A DNA stretch of 64,000 bases. Source: Candidatus Saccharicenans sp. Lineage in GTDB: Bacteria > Acidobacteriota > Aminicenantia > Aminicenantales > Saccharicenantaceae. This document shows, piece by piece, positions 17,165-25,063 of the stretch. The notes beneath the pieces were generated by a model. The model was not told where the DNA came from. It searched no databases and worked only from the letters and a program-made list of their open reading frames with translations. The stretch is from positions 1-64,000 of the forward strand of contig JASEIU010000002.1 in NCBI GenBank assembly GCA_030017715.1. Reading direction: 5' to 3'. How positions within the stretch are numbered: the stretch's first letter is position 1; each line of letters starts with the position of its first letter. The position numbers and the translations under genes were made by a program.

Positions 17165-18353
17165 AATAGATGGGCCAGCGGCGCTCGACAAAGCCGTTGC
17201 GGATTGCCCGCCAGTCGCCAAGCACCTCGTCGGCAATTTTCTTTATCTTATCCCGAACCTTGCTGACCTCTAAGCCCCAGAGTTCGACATTCAGAGCCTG
17301 CGGTTCGGTAATGGGCTCGTTGATCTGGCTGACCATATAGACATAAACCTGGGTGGTTTCCGGCAGGGTGGCCACAATCCGGTCGGCAATCAATTGACTC
17401 ATGATGCTGTAAATCTTTCCCACATGGCTGACCGGATTCTTTCCGGCCACAGCTTCCAGACTCATCGGGCGGTAGGGGGTTATCAGGCCGTTGGCCCGGT
17501 TGCCGCGGCCGACCTGACCGTCGTCGCCGGCCTCGGCGCTGGTGCCGGTTACGGTCAGATAAACCGAATCGGCAGTGTCGGCATGGTTGATAACAATTTC
17601 CACCGGCCGGGTGGTATATTGCTGAACAAATCCTTGCTTGAGATAATTGACGATTTCTCGTTTCACCGATTCGTAGGTTGTCCGGTCTTTAATTTCAGAA
17701 GCTACAAAAGCCGCGGCTATGGTGAGATTTATGGCCTGGCCCTTGCGAACTCCCATAACTTTTATGTCCTCGCCCAGAGCCGGAAATTTCTCCTTTCCAG
17801 CCGGGCTGTTCAGAAACTTTTCGGTCTCCAGGACGAGCCTTTCGAGCTGACTCAGCGGGGCGTATCCGACGGCCAGGGAAGTGTCGTTGGCCATGGGCGG
17901 GACGTCATTATCGGAAAAGATGTTGGTCAGGTCTTTGCTGCCCGACCGGATTAAAAGCTTAACCTCAAGGTGTTCTTTTCTTAGATGGGGCAGTTGCCCC
18001 ATCATCCAGTCTTTTATCCGGGTTTCCAGCCCGGGTCTGTCGATCAGGTACTTGCCCTGGATGTCCCCGGTCGCCCGGCCGACTATGTACAGCAGGGCCG
18101 GGTCAATTACCTTGCCGCCACCAAAATCAGCCTCGGAGCTGCCGCCGACCAGAACGGCTTTATCGACGTTATGATGCAGGATGCGCCCGGTCTCCCGGCG
18201 ATATATTTCAGAAAGAGCCACAGAAAGTTCTTCCGATGCTCCGTCGCATAGAGAATCTGGATGCCCTTTCCCCTTTCTTTCGACAATTTCCACCGGCATT
18301 TCTTCGGCTAAGAAATCCCGGCCCTCGCGAACCTCAAAATAGAATTCAGACAT
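17163..18353 (-). CDS. mat: archaeal-type S-adenosylmethionine synthetase
   Basis: Makes S-adenosylmethionine from methionine and ATP. The 396-residue sequence is of the archaeal MAT family, not bacterial MetK: it begins FYFEVREGRDFLAEEMPVEI, and shows VERKGKGHPDSLCDG, HHNVDKAVLVGG, FGGGKVIDP, GTSAEAGDDGQVGRGNR and the C-terminal DWRAIRNGF. Catalytic His and Asp (GHPDS) and the glycine-rich substrate loops are intact. GGAGG lies 5 bases before the ATG. A SAM-I riboswitch sits in the leader, confirming that the gene responds to its own product. The stop codon is formed with the terminal bases of a MITE. Archaeal MAT occurs in some bacteria, probably by transfer. Confidence 0.95.
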   Translation of the reverse strand: MSEFYFEVREGRDFLAEEMPVEIVERKGKGHPDSLCDGASEELSVALSEIYRRETGRILHHNVDKAVLVGGSSEADFGGGKVIDPALLYIVGRATGDIQGKYLIDRPGLETRIKDWMMGQLPHLRKEHLEVKLLIRSGSKDLTNIFSDNDVPPMANDTSLAVGYAPLSQLERLVLETEKFLNSPAGKEKFPALGEDIKVMGVRKGQAINLTIAAAFVASEIKDRTTYESVKREIVNYLKQGFVQQYTTRPVEIVINHADTADSVYLTVTGTSAEAGDDGQVGRGNRANGLITPYRPMSLEAVAGKNPVSHVGKIYSIMSQLIADRIVATLPETTQVYVYMVSQINEPITEPQALNVELWGLEVSKVRDKIKKIADEVLGDWRAIRNGFVERRWPIY

Positions 18354-18541
18354 TTCTACCTCCAGAAATTACAGTAATTAAGGGGAACGGCAACCGGGCG
18401 GGAGTATCTGTCGGTAGGATATAAGGTCTGCCGGAGTAACAACCAGCCCACCGCGGTCTCCGCTCCACTATCTCTGGCGAGGCGCCTCTCTTCTGCTCGA
18501 GAGGAGCGGGACCTGGTGGCGACGATCGCTTTCGCCCCACT

Positions 18542-18661
18542 CCTCTCATCTTTCGTTCCGACCGAAGCCGGAACTCAACGCTTTTGGCACCTTGCTTCAC
18601 CGGGAAGCAGGTTGCCGGGCTTCTTCGGGCGCGTTAACCCTCTGCCTCTCTGGATGAGAGG
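18542..18661 (-). promoter_or_regulatory. SAM-I (S-box) riboswitch upstream of mat
   Basis: Read on the minus strand the leader shows the full S-box core: P1 arm CCTCTCATC (18661-18653) and partner GATGAGAGG (18550-18542), then AGAGAGGCAGAGGG, GAAGCCCGGCAACC, AAGGTGCCAAAAGC and GGAACGAAAGATGAG in the canonical order. It ends about 190 bases before the ATG. Downstream, CCACC...GGTC...GCTCC and GGAGC...GACC...GGTGG arms could form a long stem, but no U-run follows, so the switch may act on translation or by a terminator not evident here. Confidence 0.93.
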
Positions 18662-18684
18662 ATGAGAACGCCAGCGCCATAATT

Positions 18685-18690
18685 ATTATA
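18685..18690 (-). promoter_or_regulatory. -10 element of the mat/riboswitch promoter
   Basis: On the minus strand a perfect TATAAT (18690-18685) lies about 24 bases upstream of the riboswitch P1. Seventeen bases further upstream the sequence is TTGTGT, which is part of MITE 2's terminal repeat, so the element's insertion seems to define the -35 region. Confidence 0.5.
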
Positions 18691-18698
18691 GTTAAAAA

Positions 18699-19173
18699 AA
18701 ACGGGGGACACAATACATATTCCCCATTTTTCCAGCATGCATTAAAATTTCCATCAATCATTTAACGCCGCAAATTGATAAATAACTGCTTTTTTCAAAC
18801 ATTCAGGCAAATCAATTATGAGCTCAATACTTTTTCGCACCGTCAGGCTCTGGCTGACATTATTTATTCTAATCATACTTCTTAACTGTCGGGATTCTTT
18901 GCTTCTCTTCTTATTATTATTCCCGCTTCATCTCATGGAATGATTTCCGCCTTTATCTATCTACAAATAATGTACCTGTCTTAAAATGTTTTTTCCCGAC
19001 AAGTCTTCAGGTCTCATCAAAGTAAAACAAAACGGGGACACCTTGATTGGGTGTAAATTCTTTTTTAATTCTGCTGATTCTGGCTTTTCTGCCTATTTTC
19101 CAACCATAATTTCCCAATCACAGACTGCAGCTAATCCTCGAAAATAGGTGAATATGTATTGTGTCCCCCGTTT
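18699..19173. mobile_element. MITE-like element 2 (terminal inverted repeat AAACGGGGGACACAATACAT)
   Basis: About 475 bp bounded by inverted repeats identical over about 24 bases: AAACGGGGGACACAATACAT at 18699 and its complement ending at 19173. An internal half-site, AAAACGGGGACACCTTGATT, lies near 19027. The interior is AT-rich, with no open transposase frame. Right-end flanking bases form the stop codon of the amidohydrolase on the minus strand. Confidence 0.75.
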
Positions 19174-20554
19174 AGAAGACGTGCTTGACGCGGGTGCGGT
19201 AATCGAGCGGATGGCCGCTGAAAATCACCAGCCTGGCTTCCTTTCCGGGCGCAATGCTTCCAATTCTGTCAGCAACTCCCAGCACTTCAGCCGCGTTGAT
19301 GGTGATGGCTTTAAGAGCCTCTTCTTCCGGTAAACCGCCGCGCACCGCCAGGGCGGCAACGAGCGGCAGCTCCTCTAAGTTGCCGAGTCCATACTGGACT
19401 TCACTCTGCAGCACGACCTTAACGCCGGCGGTGTGCAGACGGGCGGCGTTGCTTATTTCCACCTTCTCTGTCTCTGTCCTTTTCGGCCCGATGCTCATCG
19501 GCCCGACAATCACCGGAATTTTTCTTCGGGCAATTTCCTCAGCCAGCAGATAGCCTTCGGCGCAGCCGACCAGAACCGCCCTCAGCCCGAACTCATCCAC
19601 CAGCCTCAGTGCGGCGCCAATATCGTCCATCCGGTAGCACTCGATAAAGGCCGGGATTTCGCCGCGGATAACCTTAGCCAGGGCTTCCAGCTTGAGGTCC
19701 TTCTTTGGCTGCTGGATTTCATCCGACTTTTTCTTAGCTTTCGCGGCTTCGGCTCGCTCTTTTTCATATTTTGCCAGTTTATCGGCGTACTCCCGGGCTT
19801 CCAGCAGCGCCTGCCTGATTACGTAGACATTACCCATCCGCGTTGATGGTAACCTCCCCTTCTCGCCAAAAGCCTGCTTCGGCCCTTCGCCGATCGAAAA
19901 CTTGATTCCGGCCGGAGCCAGCATCACCATTTCCTCAACTGTGCGGCCCTGGAGGCGAACCACAGCCATCTGACCGCCGATGACCGACCGCCGGCCAGGT
20001 GTGATCAGCGCCGCCGCAATGCCGGCTGCCCGCGCCTGGGCGATTCTCTTATCAAACGGATAAAAGCCGTCAACGACGCTCAACTGGGCCACATTCGGCT
20101 CCGAAAGCTCTTCATTCTCGCTGCGGCCGGTTTCATCCGTCAGTCCGAGAGAAGAATGGGCGTCAATCAATCCGGGGAGAACCCAGCCTTCGGGTTCATC
20201 GATGATTTCAGCCCCTTCTGGAATGAAAAGCTCTCTGCCCACAGCTTTTATCAGTCTGTTTTCAACCAGGATCATTCCGTTCTCAAGCGCCGGGCCGGCC
20301 ATGGTGAGAATCCTGCCGGCTTTTATGACCAGAGGGCGGGCGGCAGCCTTTTGGCCGGGCTCTGTCTGCCCGCCGGTAACAGCGGATGTCTCAACCGACC
20401 AGGCGTTAAAAGTTACCAGCAGGAATAAAATCAACAGAACGGCCCGGCCCGCAAAAAAGCCCTTAAGCGGCTTTCCCGGGTAATAAGAATTAAGACTGGA
20501 ATCTGCCGTATCTCTGACCTTCACTGTGGTTTTTATTTTTTTTATGAAGTCCAT
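19172..20554 (-). CDS. amidohydrolase-family protein, altered metal motif, C-terminally shortened
   Basis: Imidazolonepropionase-like amidohydrolase, 460 residues, paralogue of the next gene upstream. A hydrophobic N-terminal segment (VLLILFLLVTFNAWSV) suggests membrane anchoring or export. Its N-terminal metal motif reads DAHSSLG instead of DAHSHLG, so one HxH histidine is missing. The protein stops at RTRVKHVF, whereas the paralogue continues for 17 more residues (VFIDGREVYRAP...). The stop codon is built from the terminus of MITE 2, so insertion probably cut the tail. Loss of the histidine makes ordinary zinc hydrolase activity doubtful; the protein may be a degraded or repurposed paralogue. 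Confidence 0.82.
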   Translation of the reverse strand: MDFIKKIKTTVKVRDTADSSLNSYYPGKPLKGFFAGRAVLLILFLLVTFNAWSVETSAVTGGQTEPGQKAAARPLVIKAGRILTMAGPALENGMILVENRLIKAVGRELFIPEGAEIIDEPEGWVLPGLIDAHSSLGLTDETGRSENEELSEPNVAQLSVVDGFYPFDKRIAQARAAGIAAALITPGRRSVIGGQMAVVRLQGRTVEEMVMLAPAGIKFSIGEGPKQAFGEKGRLPSTRMGNVYVIRQALLEAREYADKLAKYEKERAEAAKAKKKSDEIQQPKKDLKLEALAKVIRGEIPAFIECYRMDDIGAALRLVDEFGLRAVLVGCAEGYLLAEEIARRKIPVIVGPMSIGPKRTETEKVEISNAARLHTAGVKVVLQSEVQYGLGNLEELPLVAALAVRGGLPEEEALKAITINAAEVLGVADRIGSIAPGKEARLVIFSGHPLDYRTRVKHVF

Positions 20555-20568
20555 CTTTTCCTCCCCTT

Positions 20569-20593
20569 AAATAAAAGCCCTCCGGAGAGCTTT
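20569..20593 (-). terminator. hairpin with U-rich tail between the two amidohydrolase genes
   Basis: On the minus strand, AAAGCTCTCC/GGAGGGCTTT forms a tight stem followed by TTATTT. It looks like a Rho-independent terminator for the upstream amidohydrolase or an attenuator, as it lies only about 15 bases before the next ATG. The remaining 20594-20879 gap has no supported gene. Confidence 0.45.
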
Positions 20594-20879
20594 ATATTCG
20601 AGTTTTGCCTGGAAGAAGGCCATGGCCATGTTTTTACATCTTCCCTTCTATTTTTCTTTGAAGATATAAACACCCCGCTATTTAATCCATCTGCAATGAA
20701 AATGATCGGTGGCCTGAAATATTTCCGGAAAGTTTTTCTTTCAAACATATCATCTGAAATCCATTGAAATCCGGTCGGACCATACGAAGAATTTTCACCA
20801 TCCATAAAACACATCCTGGCGCCATTTTTTCTGCATATATTTTTCTGATTTGAATCTCCCCGGAAAATATTTCCTCTCC

Positions 20880-22253
20880 TCACTCCGCCGAAAGTCCGGG
20901 CGCTCTGTATACCTCCCGCCCATCGATAAAAACGCGAAGGGCCCGCTGCCTGATATCGAACAGATCCCCGCTCCAGACAACCAGGTCGGCGTCCTTGCCT
21001 TTTTCCAGGCTTCCAAGACGGTCAGCCACTCCGGCCAGTTCGGCGGGATTTATCGTTATCGCCCGCAAAGCAGCTTCCGGGTCCATCCCGTACTTTACGG
21101 CAATGGCCGCCTGGGTTCTCAGAAACGGCTGCTGAATCACATCGGCATCGGTCATAATCGATACTTCAATCCCGCGTCGGTGGAGATAATCAGCCAGGTT
21201 GACCAGCCGGTTCTGGTCGTCATAGGTAATCATTCGCGGGCCGACGACCACTTTCACCCGGTGACGGGCAAGCTCCTCAGCCACTTTGTAAGCTTCCTCA
21301 GCATGGGCTAACGACAATTCTTTAAAACCGAACTCCTCAGCCAGACGCACCGCGGTCATGATATCGTCAGCCGAGCCGACGTGAATATGAACCGGAATTT
21401 TCTTGTCGAGCACCAGAAGAAGGGCTTCTTTCTTGAGGTCGCGCGGGGGCGGGCCGGCGGCCGGATTTTTCTTTTTCTCCCGCTCATAATTTTCGAGCGC
21501 TTTTTTGTACTCGGCCGCTTCCAGCATCGCCTGGCGCACAAGATATGTCGTTCCCATCTTGGTCATCGGCATCTGGCCCTTGGTGGCATAAAAGCTCTTG
21601 CGTCCGAGGGCCATCTTCATGTCGGCCGGGAACTTGATGCACATCTCGTCCACTGTCCGACCGCGGAGCTTAAGCACCGCCGATTGTCCCCCGATGACGT
21701 TGCCAGAACCGGGATGGACCAGCGCCGCCGTCACGCCTTCAGCTACCGCGTGCAGGAATTGATTTTTATCGGGCCCGACTCCCTCGGGGTGGATTGAATC
21801 AATGATGCGCAGTTGAGGCGTAATCGGATCGGTCATCTCGTTATCTTCGGTAACCCCGCCGCTCGGCCCGAGGCCCAGGTGAGAATGCGCGTCGACCAGT
21901 CCCGGGGTGATCAGGCCGCCGGAAGCGTCGACGACGCGGGCACCAGCAGGAATTTTAAGCTCCGCCCCGATATCCAGAATCTTGCCGTCTTTGATGATGA
22001 TCGTCCCGCAGTCATAGCTCTGGCCGGCAGCAGTTAGAATTCGAGCCCCGGTGATGACTGTTATTTCGCCGCTCTGACTTTCCGCCGGGACGGCTACGAA
22101 AAACAACGAAATCAGCGCAACACAGAAGATAAGCCTGGCGCTCAGAAGCAGCCGGTTTTTTGAGGCTTTGCTGTCGCTGCCGGGCTGCCGCTCTAATAAC
22201 CCTGCCCATGAGAATTTTTCGCCGGATTTCCTCATGCTCTCTCCCGAACTCAA
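20880..22253 (-). CDS. amidohydrolase-family protein, secreted, intact metal motif
   Basis: A 457-residue imidazolonepropionase-like amidohydrolase with an N-terminal hydrophobic segment (LLLSARLIFCVALISLFFVAV), so probably exported. The HxH metal motif DAHSHLG (about residue 121) is intact, followed by ALVHPGSGNVIGGQSA, which resembles its paralogue. The C-terminal part has HIHVG and LAHAEEAYKVAEE histidines, then SIMTDADV as the usual later aspartate and ends VFIDGREVYRA. The substrate is unknown; dipeptide or hydantoin-type amides are family-level guesses. It is followed by its metal-motif-altered paralogue. Confidence 0.87.
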   Translation of the reverse strand: MSSGESMRKSGEKFSWAGLLERQPGSDSKASKNRLLLSARLIFCVALISLFFVAVPAESQSGEITVITGARILTAAGQSYDCGTIIIKDGKILDIGAELKIPAGARVVDASGGLITPGLVDAHSHLGLGPSGGVTEDNEMTDPITPQLRIIDSIHPEGVGPDKNQFLHAVAEGVTAALVHPGSGNVIGGQSAVLKLRGRTVDEMCIKFPADMKMALGRKSFYATKGQMPMTKMGTTYLVRQAMLEAAEYKKALENYEREKKKNPAAGPPPRDLKKEALLLVLDKKIPVHIHVGSADDIMTAVRLAEEFGFKELSLAHAEEAYKVAEELARHRVKVVVGPRMITYDDQNRLVNLADYLHRRGIEVSIMTDADVIQQPFLRTQAAIAVKYGMDPEAALRAITINPAELAGVADRLGSLEKGKDADLVVWSGDLFDIRQRALRVFIDGREVYRAPGLSAE

Positions 22254-22283
22254 AGTTCAGCTTTCTAATATACTACAAAACAA

Positions 22284-22785
22284 AACGGGGGACACAATAC
22301 ATATTCCCCAATTTTTATCGGGGACACCTTCTACCTTTCCATATTTTTCCCGCCTCAAGCTATCAAATAATTATTATCCTCAGCTTTCAATACAAAATGC
22401 CAGTTTTATTGACACAGGCCATTTTTTTAATGAAGGTTTCATCTACCGTCAGGAGAAGCCCAGAAAGATCATATCTGTCAAAAAGAGGTACACAAGGTAT
22501 ACTTTCCGATCTTTTAATCATGTTTCCCGGTTTTTTCTCTATCTAAATGCGGGCCTTCCCCCGGACTGATGACACCAACCATCACCGCGGGCGAAATTTT
22601 CTGATCATTCAGCCCTTCGCCCTTTGGACATTTGCATCGACCGAGAAATGACCGGAAGAGGAAGATCTAAAAATCGAATTGTTTATAAAATAGTTTCTTA
22701 GCTTTTTTGCCAAAGCAAAACGGCTCAGTATTAAACAAAAGCCGGGCCTCAAAAATTGGGAAATGAGTATTGTGTCCCCCGTTTT
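22284..22785. mobile_element. MITE-like element 3 (terminal inverted repeat AAAACGGGGGACACAATAC)
   Basis: About 500 bp with left end AAAACGGGGGACACAATAC (22283) and right end the complement (ending 22785). The interior shares GACACCAACCATCACCGCGGGC and GGACATTTGCATCGACCGAG with element 1. An extra half-site GGGGACACCTTCTACC lies at 22320. The right end shares two bases with the plsC stop TAA. No transposase frame is open. Confidence 0.75.
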
Positions 22786-23485
22786 AAGAGGAGGCGATAG
22801 CCTGGCGGACTGCTTCAAGCAGCGCTGGAATGTCCTCTGCAGTGTGGCCGGCTGTCTCCACCGGCGGGTGAAAAATAACCCGGATGAGCCCGCGCCGCGG
22901 AAAAATTCTCCCCTTTGGCATCAGCTCGAACGTGCCTTTAATGGTAATCGGAATGATAGGCGCCTGGGCGGCCAGCGCCAGAAAGAAACCGCCCCGCTTG
23001 AAAGGCTGCAGTTTTCCCGTTCGACTTCTGGTTCCTTCGGGAAAGATCAGGAAGGAATATCCTCTTTCCTTCATCATCCGGGCGGCTTCATCTATGCTAC
23101 GCTTCCCGCCGCTGGCCCGCTTGCGGTCAACCGGCACGAATCCGACAAAACGCATCCCCGGCCCGACAATAGGGATGCGGAAGATGCTCTTCTTAAGGAT
23201 GACCCGCACCCGCTGCGGGATAACATAGAAAAGGAGAGGCCCGTCCAGGAAGCTCAGGTGGTTAGCCATAAAAACATAGCCTCTGCCCGGATCAACATTT
23301 TCCAGCCCGAGGACCTCAATTTTAAGCCTGAGCAGATGGCGGCTGACAGCCATCGCCCATTTGCCCACCAGGAGAAGCGGCTCCCTTATCCCCAGCGGCC
23401 AGAAAACCAGCAGCACCGGTGTCAGTAGTACCACCAGCACCACATAAAAAACGAGCAGAATTACCGTCCTTATCACCGCCATCAC
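22784..23485 (-). CDS. plsC: 1-acyl-sn-glycerol-3-phosphate acyltransferase
   Basis: Membrane acyltransferase making phosphatidic acid from lysophosphatidic acid in phospholipid synthesis. The 233 residues include an N-terminal hydrophobic segment (about 6-30) and all family motifs: NHLSFLD at 75-81 (NHxxxxD, catalytic His and Asp), then VPVDRKRASGG near 118 and FPEGTRS at 148-154. The reading frame ends RQAIASS, and the TAA stop is completed by the terminal repeat of MITE 3. A GGAG precedes the ATG at 23485. It sits alone between MITE 3 and the AT-rich island. Confidence 0.93.
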   Translation of the reverse strand: MMAVIRTVILLVFYVVLVVLLTPVLLVFWPLGIREPLLLVGKWAMAVSRHLLRLKIEVLGLENVDPGRGYVFMANHLSFLDGPLLFYVIPQRVRVILKKSIFRIPIVGPGMRFVGFVPVDRKRASGGKRSIDEAARMMKERGYSFLIFPEGTRSRTGKLQPFKRGGFFLALAAQAPIIPITIKGTFELMPKGRIFPRRGLIRVIFHPPVETAGHTAEDIPALLEAVRQAIASS

Positions 23486-23673
23486 TCCAAAATTTTACCA
23501 CACCTAATGAGAAAAAATTTCAATTTCAGATTTTTTTGACGCTCGGCGGATATGCGCCGCGGCTTGCTGCGGGGAGCCGATCGTCGGGGGTTCCAAGGGG
23601 GTATGACCACTTGGTCGCAGGGCCTCGGTTTCATGCCCCACCATAGAATGGGAGCCAGGGAGCTAAGCGAACG

Positions 23674-23710
23674 TTGGAAGGGGGAACGCAAAACGGTTCC
23701 CCCCTCCAAG
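23674..23710. repeat. long perfect-stem hairpin
   Basis: TTGGAAGGGGGAAC (23674-23687), loop GCAAAACG, then GTTCCCCCCTCCAAG. The stem is about 14 base pairs with one bulge. No T-run follows, so it is not an ordinary terminator. It lies in the gap between plsC and the Xre gene, where nothing else was recognised. Confidence 0.6.
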
Positions 23711-23852
23711 TTGACTGCTAAACATTTTCATTCCTCTGAGAATTATAACTTTCCTCAAGCGTCATTCTTTTTGAAATCCTTTAAGGGGATGCAAGTGGAA
23801 CCAACTCATATTCAATAAATACAGTCAGAAACAATAGAGGCAGAGTTTTTAG

Positions 23853-23881
23853 TTGACTTTTTATCAAATGTGGTATATATT
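23853..23881 (+). promoter_or_regulatory. promoter of the Xre/ImmA operon
   Basis: -35 TTGACT (23853-23858), 17-bp spacer, -10 TATATT (23876-23881). Start point near 23888, upstream of the AAGGAGG at 23892-23898. The promoter also shows that the TTG at 23853 cannot be the start of the regulator. Confidence 0.65.
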
Positions 23882-23888
23882 TACCACA
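23869..23888. promoter_or_regulatory. perfect inverted-repeat operator over the -10 box
   Basis: TGTGGTA-TATATT-TACCACA, arms of 7 identical bases around the -10 hexamer. Likely the autoregulatory site of the Xre-type protein encoded immediately downstream. Confidence 0.65.
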
Positions 23889-23909
23889 GATAAGGAGGCA
23901 AAAAAAAGA

Positions 23910-24269
23910 ATGAAAACCTTTGGAGAACATGTCAGAGAGCTTCGCCTCAGGAACCACCTTACCTTGCGCCGTTTCTGCGAACTTACCAGGTTGGACCCGA
24001 GCAACTGGAGCAAAATTGAAAGAGGTTTAATGCCCCCACCAAAAAGCTCTGCTCTTCTTATGGAAATCTCTAAGATTCTTAATCTCAAGGAGGGATCTGA
24101 AGATTACAATACTCTCTTCGATCTGGCGGCGATAGGACATATACCAGCTAACCTCCTCTCGACTCCGCGAGTGATGGAAAAACTTCCTGTATTCTTCCGT
24201 ACTATCAGGGGCGATAAACCTGCAAGAAAAGAGTTAGAGGAATTGATAAATATCCTGAGCGAAGAATAA
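23910..24269 (+). CDS. Xre-family helix-turn-helix regulator (antitoxin-like)
   Basis: A 119-residue protein from ATG 23910, preceded by AAGGAGG. The N-terminal helix-turn-helix (about residues 4-60) includes FGEHVRELRLRNHLTLRRF and LDPSNWSKIERG, typical of Xre regulators. The C-terminal half (PRVMEKLPVFFRTIRG) matches no family I can name. An operator-like inverted repeat covers its promoter. The ImmA-type gene starts right at its stop (TAAATG), so the two are translated as a pair. Such pairs act as phage or mobile-element switches or as toxin-antitoxin-like modules; which applies here cannot be told. Confidence 0.85.
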   Translation: MKTFGEHVRELRLRNHLTLRRFCELTRLDPSNWSKIERGLMPPPKSSALLMEISKILNLKEGSEDYNTLFDLAAIGHIPANLLSTPRVMEKLPVFFRTIRGDKPARKELEELINILSEE

Positions 24270-24902
24270 ATGACCAGCCCCCGGGAAAAACAGAGCCCTA
24301 TAAGCCCGCCTCGCCTTACATGGGAATATATTCGCAATCAGGCAGAACAATTCCGGCAGAAATATGTCAAACCCCCAGATTTAATTCCTGTGCCGATCGA
24401 TAAAATAATCGAAATGGACCTCCGGCTTTATATAATCCCCATCGCTAATCTCAAAGAAAAAATCGACATGGATGGCTTTCTGACAAACGACCTTACCGGT
24501 ATTTGTGTTGATTGTGCTCTCTATATGGATGATAGAAGATCAAATCGATGTCGTTTTACCCTTGCCCATGAGGTCGGCCATCTAATCCTGCACGAGAAAG
24601 AAATAAAACGGTGCCGCTTTAGAAGGCCCGAGGAATGGATCCATTTCAGAGAAGACTTCGAAGAAGAAGATTTGGCCTGGTTTGAAAATCAGGCGAATGA
24701 GTTTGCCGGACGGTTACTGGTGCCAAAAGATAAATTACTAAAAGAAGTCGATGGATTAAAAGACAAAATTGCTAAATTCAAGAAAATGAGTCCTGAATGG
24801 CCGGAGCTTTCCGAGGTTATCTCAAGATTGCTGTCTGGAAAGTTTGGCGTCTCCTGGGAAGTAATTCAAAAGCGGATATTAAAAGAAAGAATTAGCATCT
24901 GA
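24270..24902 (+). CDS. ImmA/IrrE-family metallopeptidase
   Basis: A 210-residue COG2856-type protein with the zinc motif HEVGH (His100, Glu101, His104) and a likely third ligand in NEFAGRLLVP (near residue 143-150). The TLAHEVGHLILHE segment is typical. ImmA/IrrE proteases cleave their partner Xre-type repressor to relieve repression, and this gene lies directly behind such a repressor. Sequence is AT-richer than neighbours outside the island, which suggests transfer. A role as toxin or as derepressor is not distinguishable. Confidence 0.85.
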   Translation: MTSPREKQSPISPPRLTWEYIRNQAEQFRQKYVKPPDLIPVPIDKIIEMDLRLYIIPIANLKEKIDMDGFLTNDLTGICVDCALYMDDRRSNRCRFTLAHEVGHLILHEKEIKRCRFRRPEEWIHFREDFEEEDLAWFENQANEFAGRLLVPKDKLLKEVDGLKDKIAKFKKMSPEWPELSEVISRLLSGKFGVSWEVIQKRILKERISI

Positions 24903-25063
24903 TATATCTTATCCCACCGACCGTTTCCAAATAAAATCAATCAATGATTTAATAAGCGAAGCATACGAAGATTTTCCTCCTGATTCATATTATGATTAGC
25001 TTTTTTGTTCAAAGCCTTTTTAATTAAAGGCAGTATTGAAAAACGCATTTTTTATTTAATAGA

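Noticed and set aside
16887-22788. Intact insertion sequences
   Set aside because: No open transposase frame exists within any of the three elements.
23853-23909. Upstream TTG start of the Xre gene
   Set aside because: The TTG coincides with the -35 box; translation from there would precede the start of the transcript.
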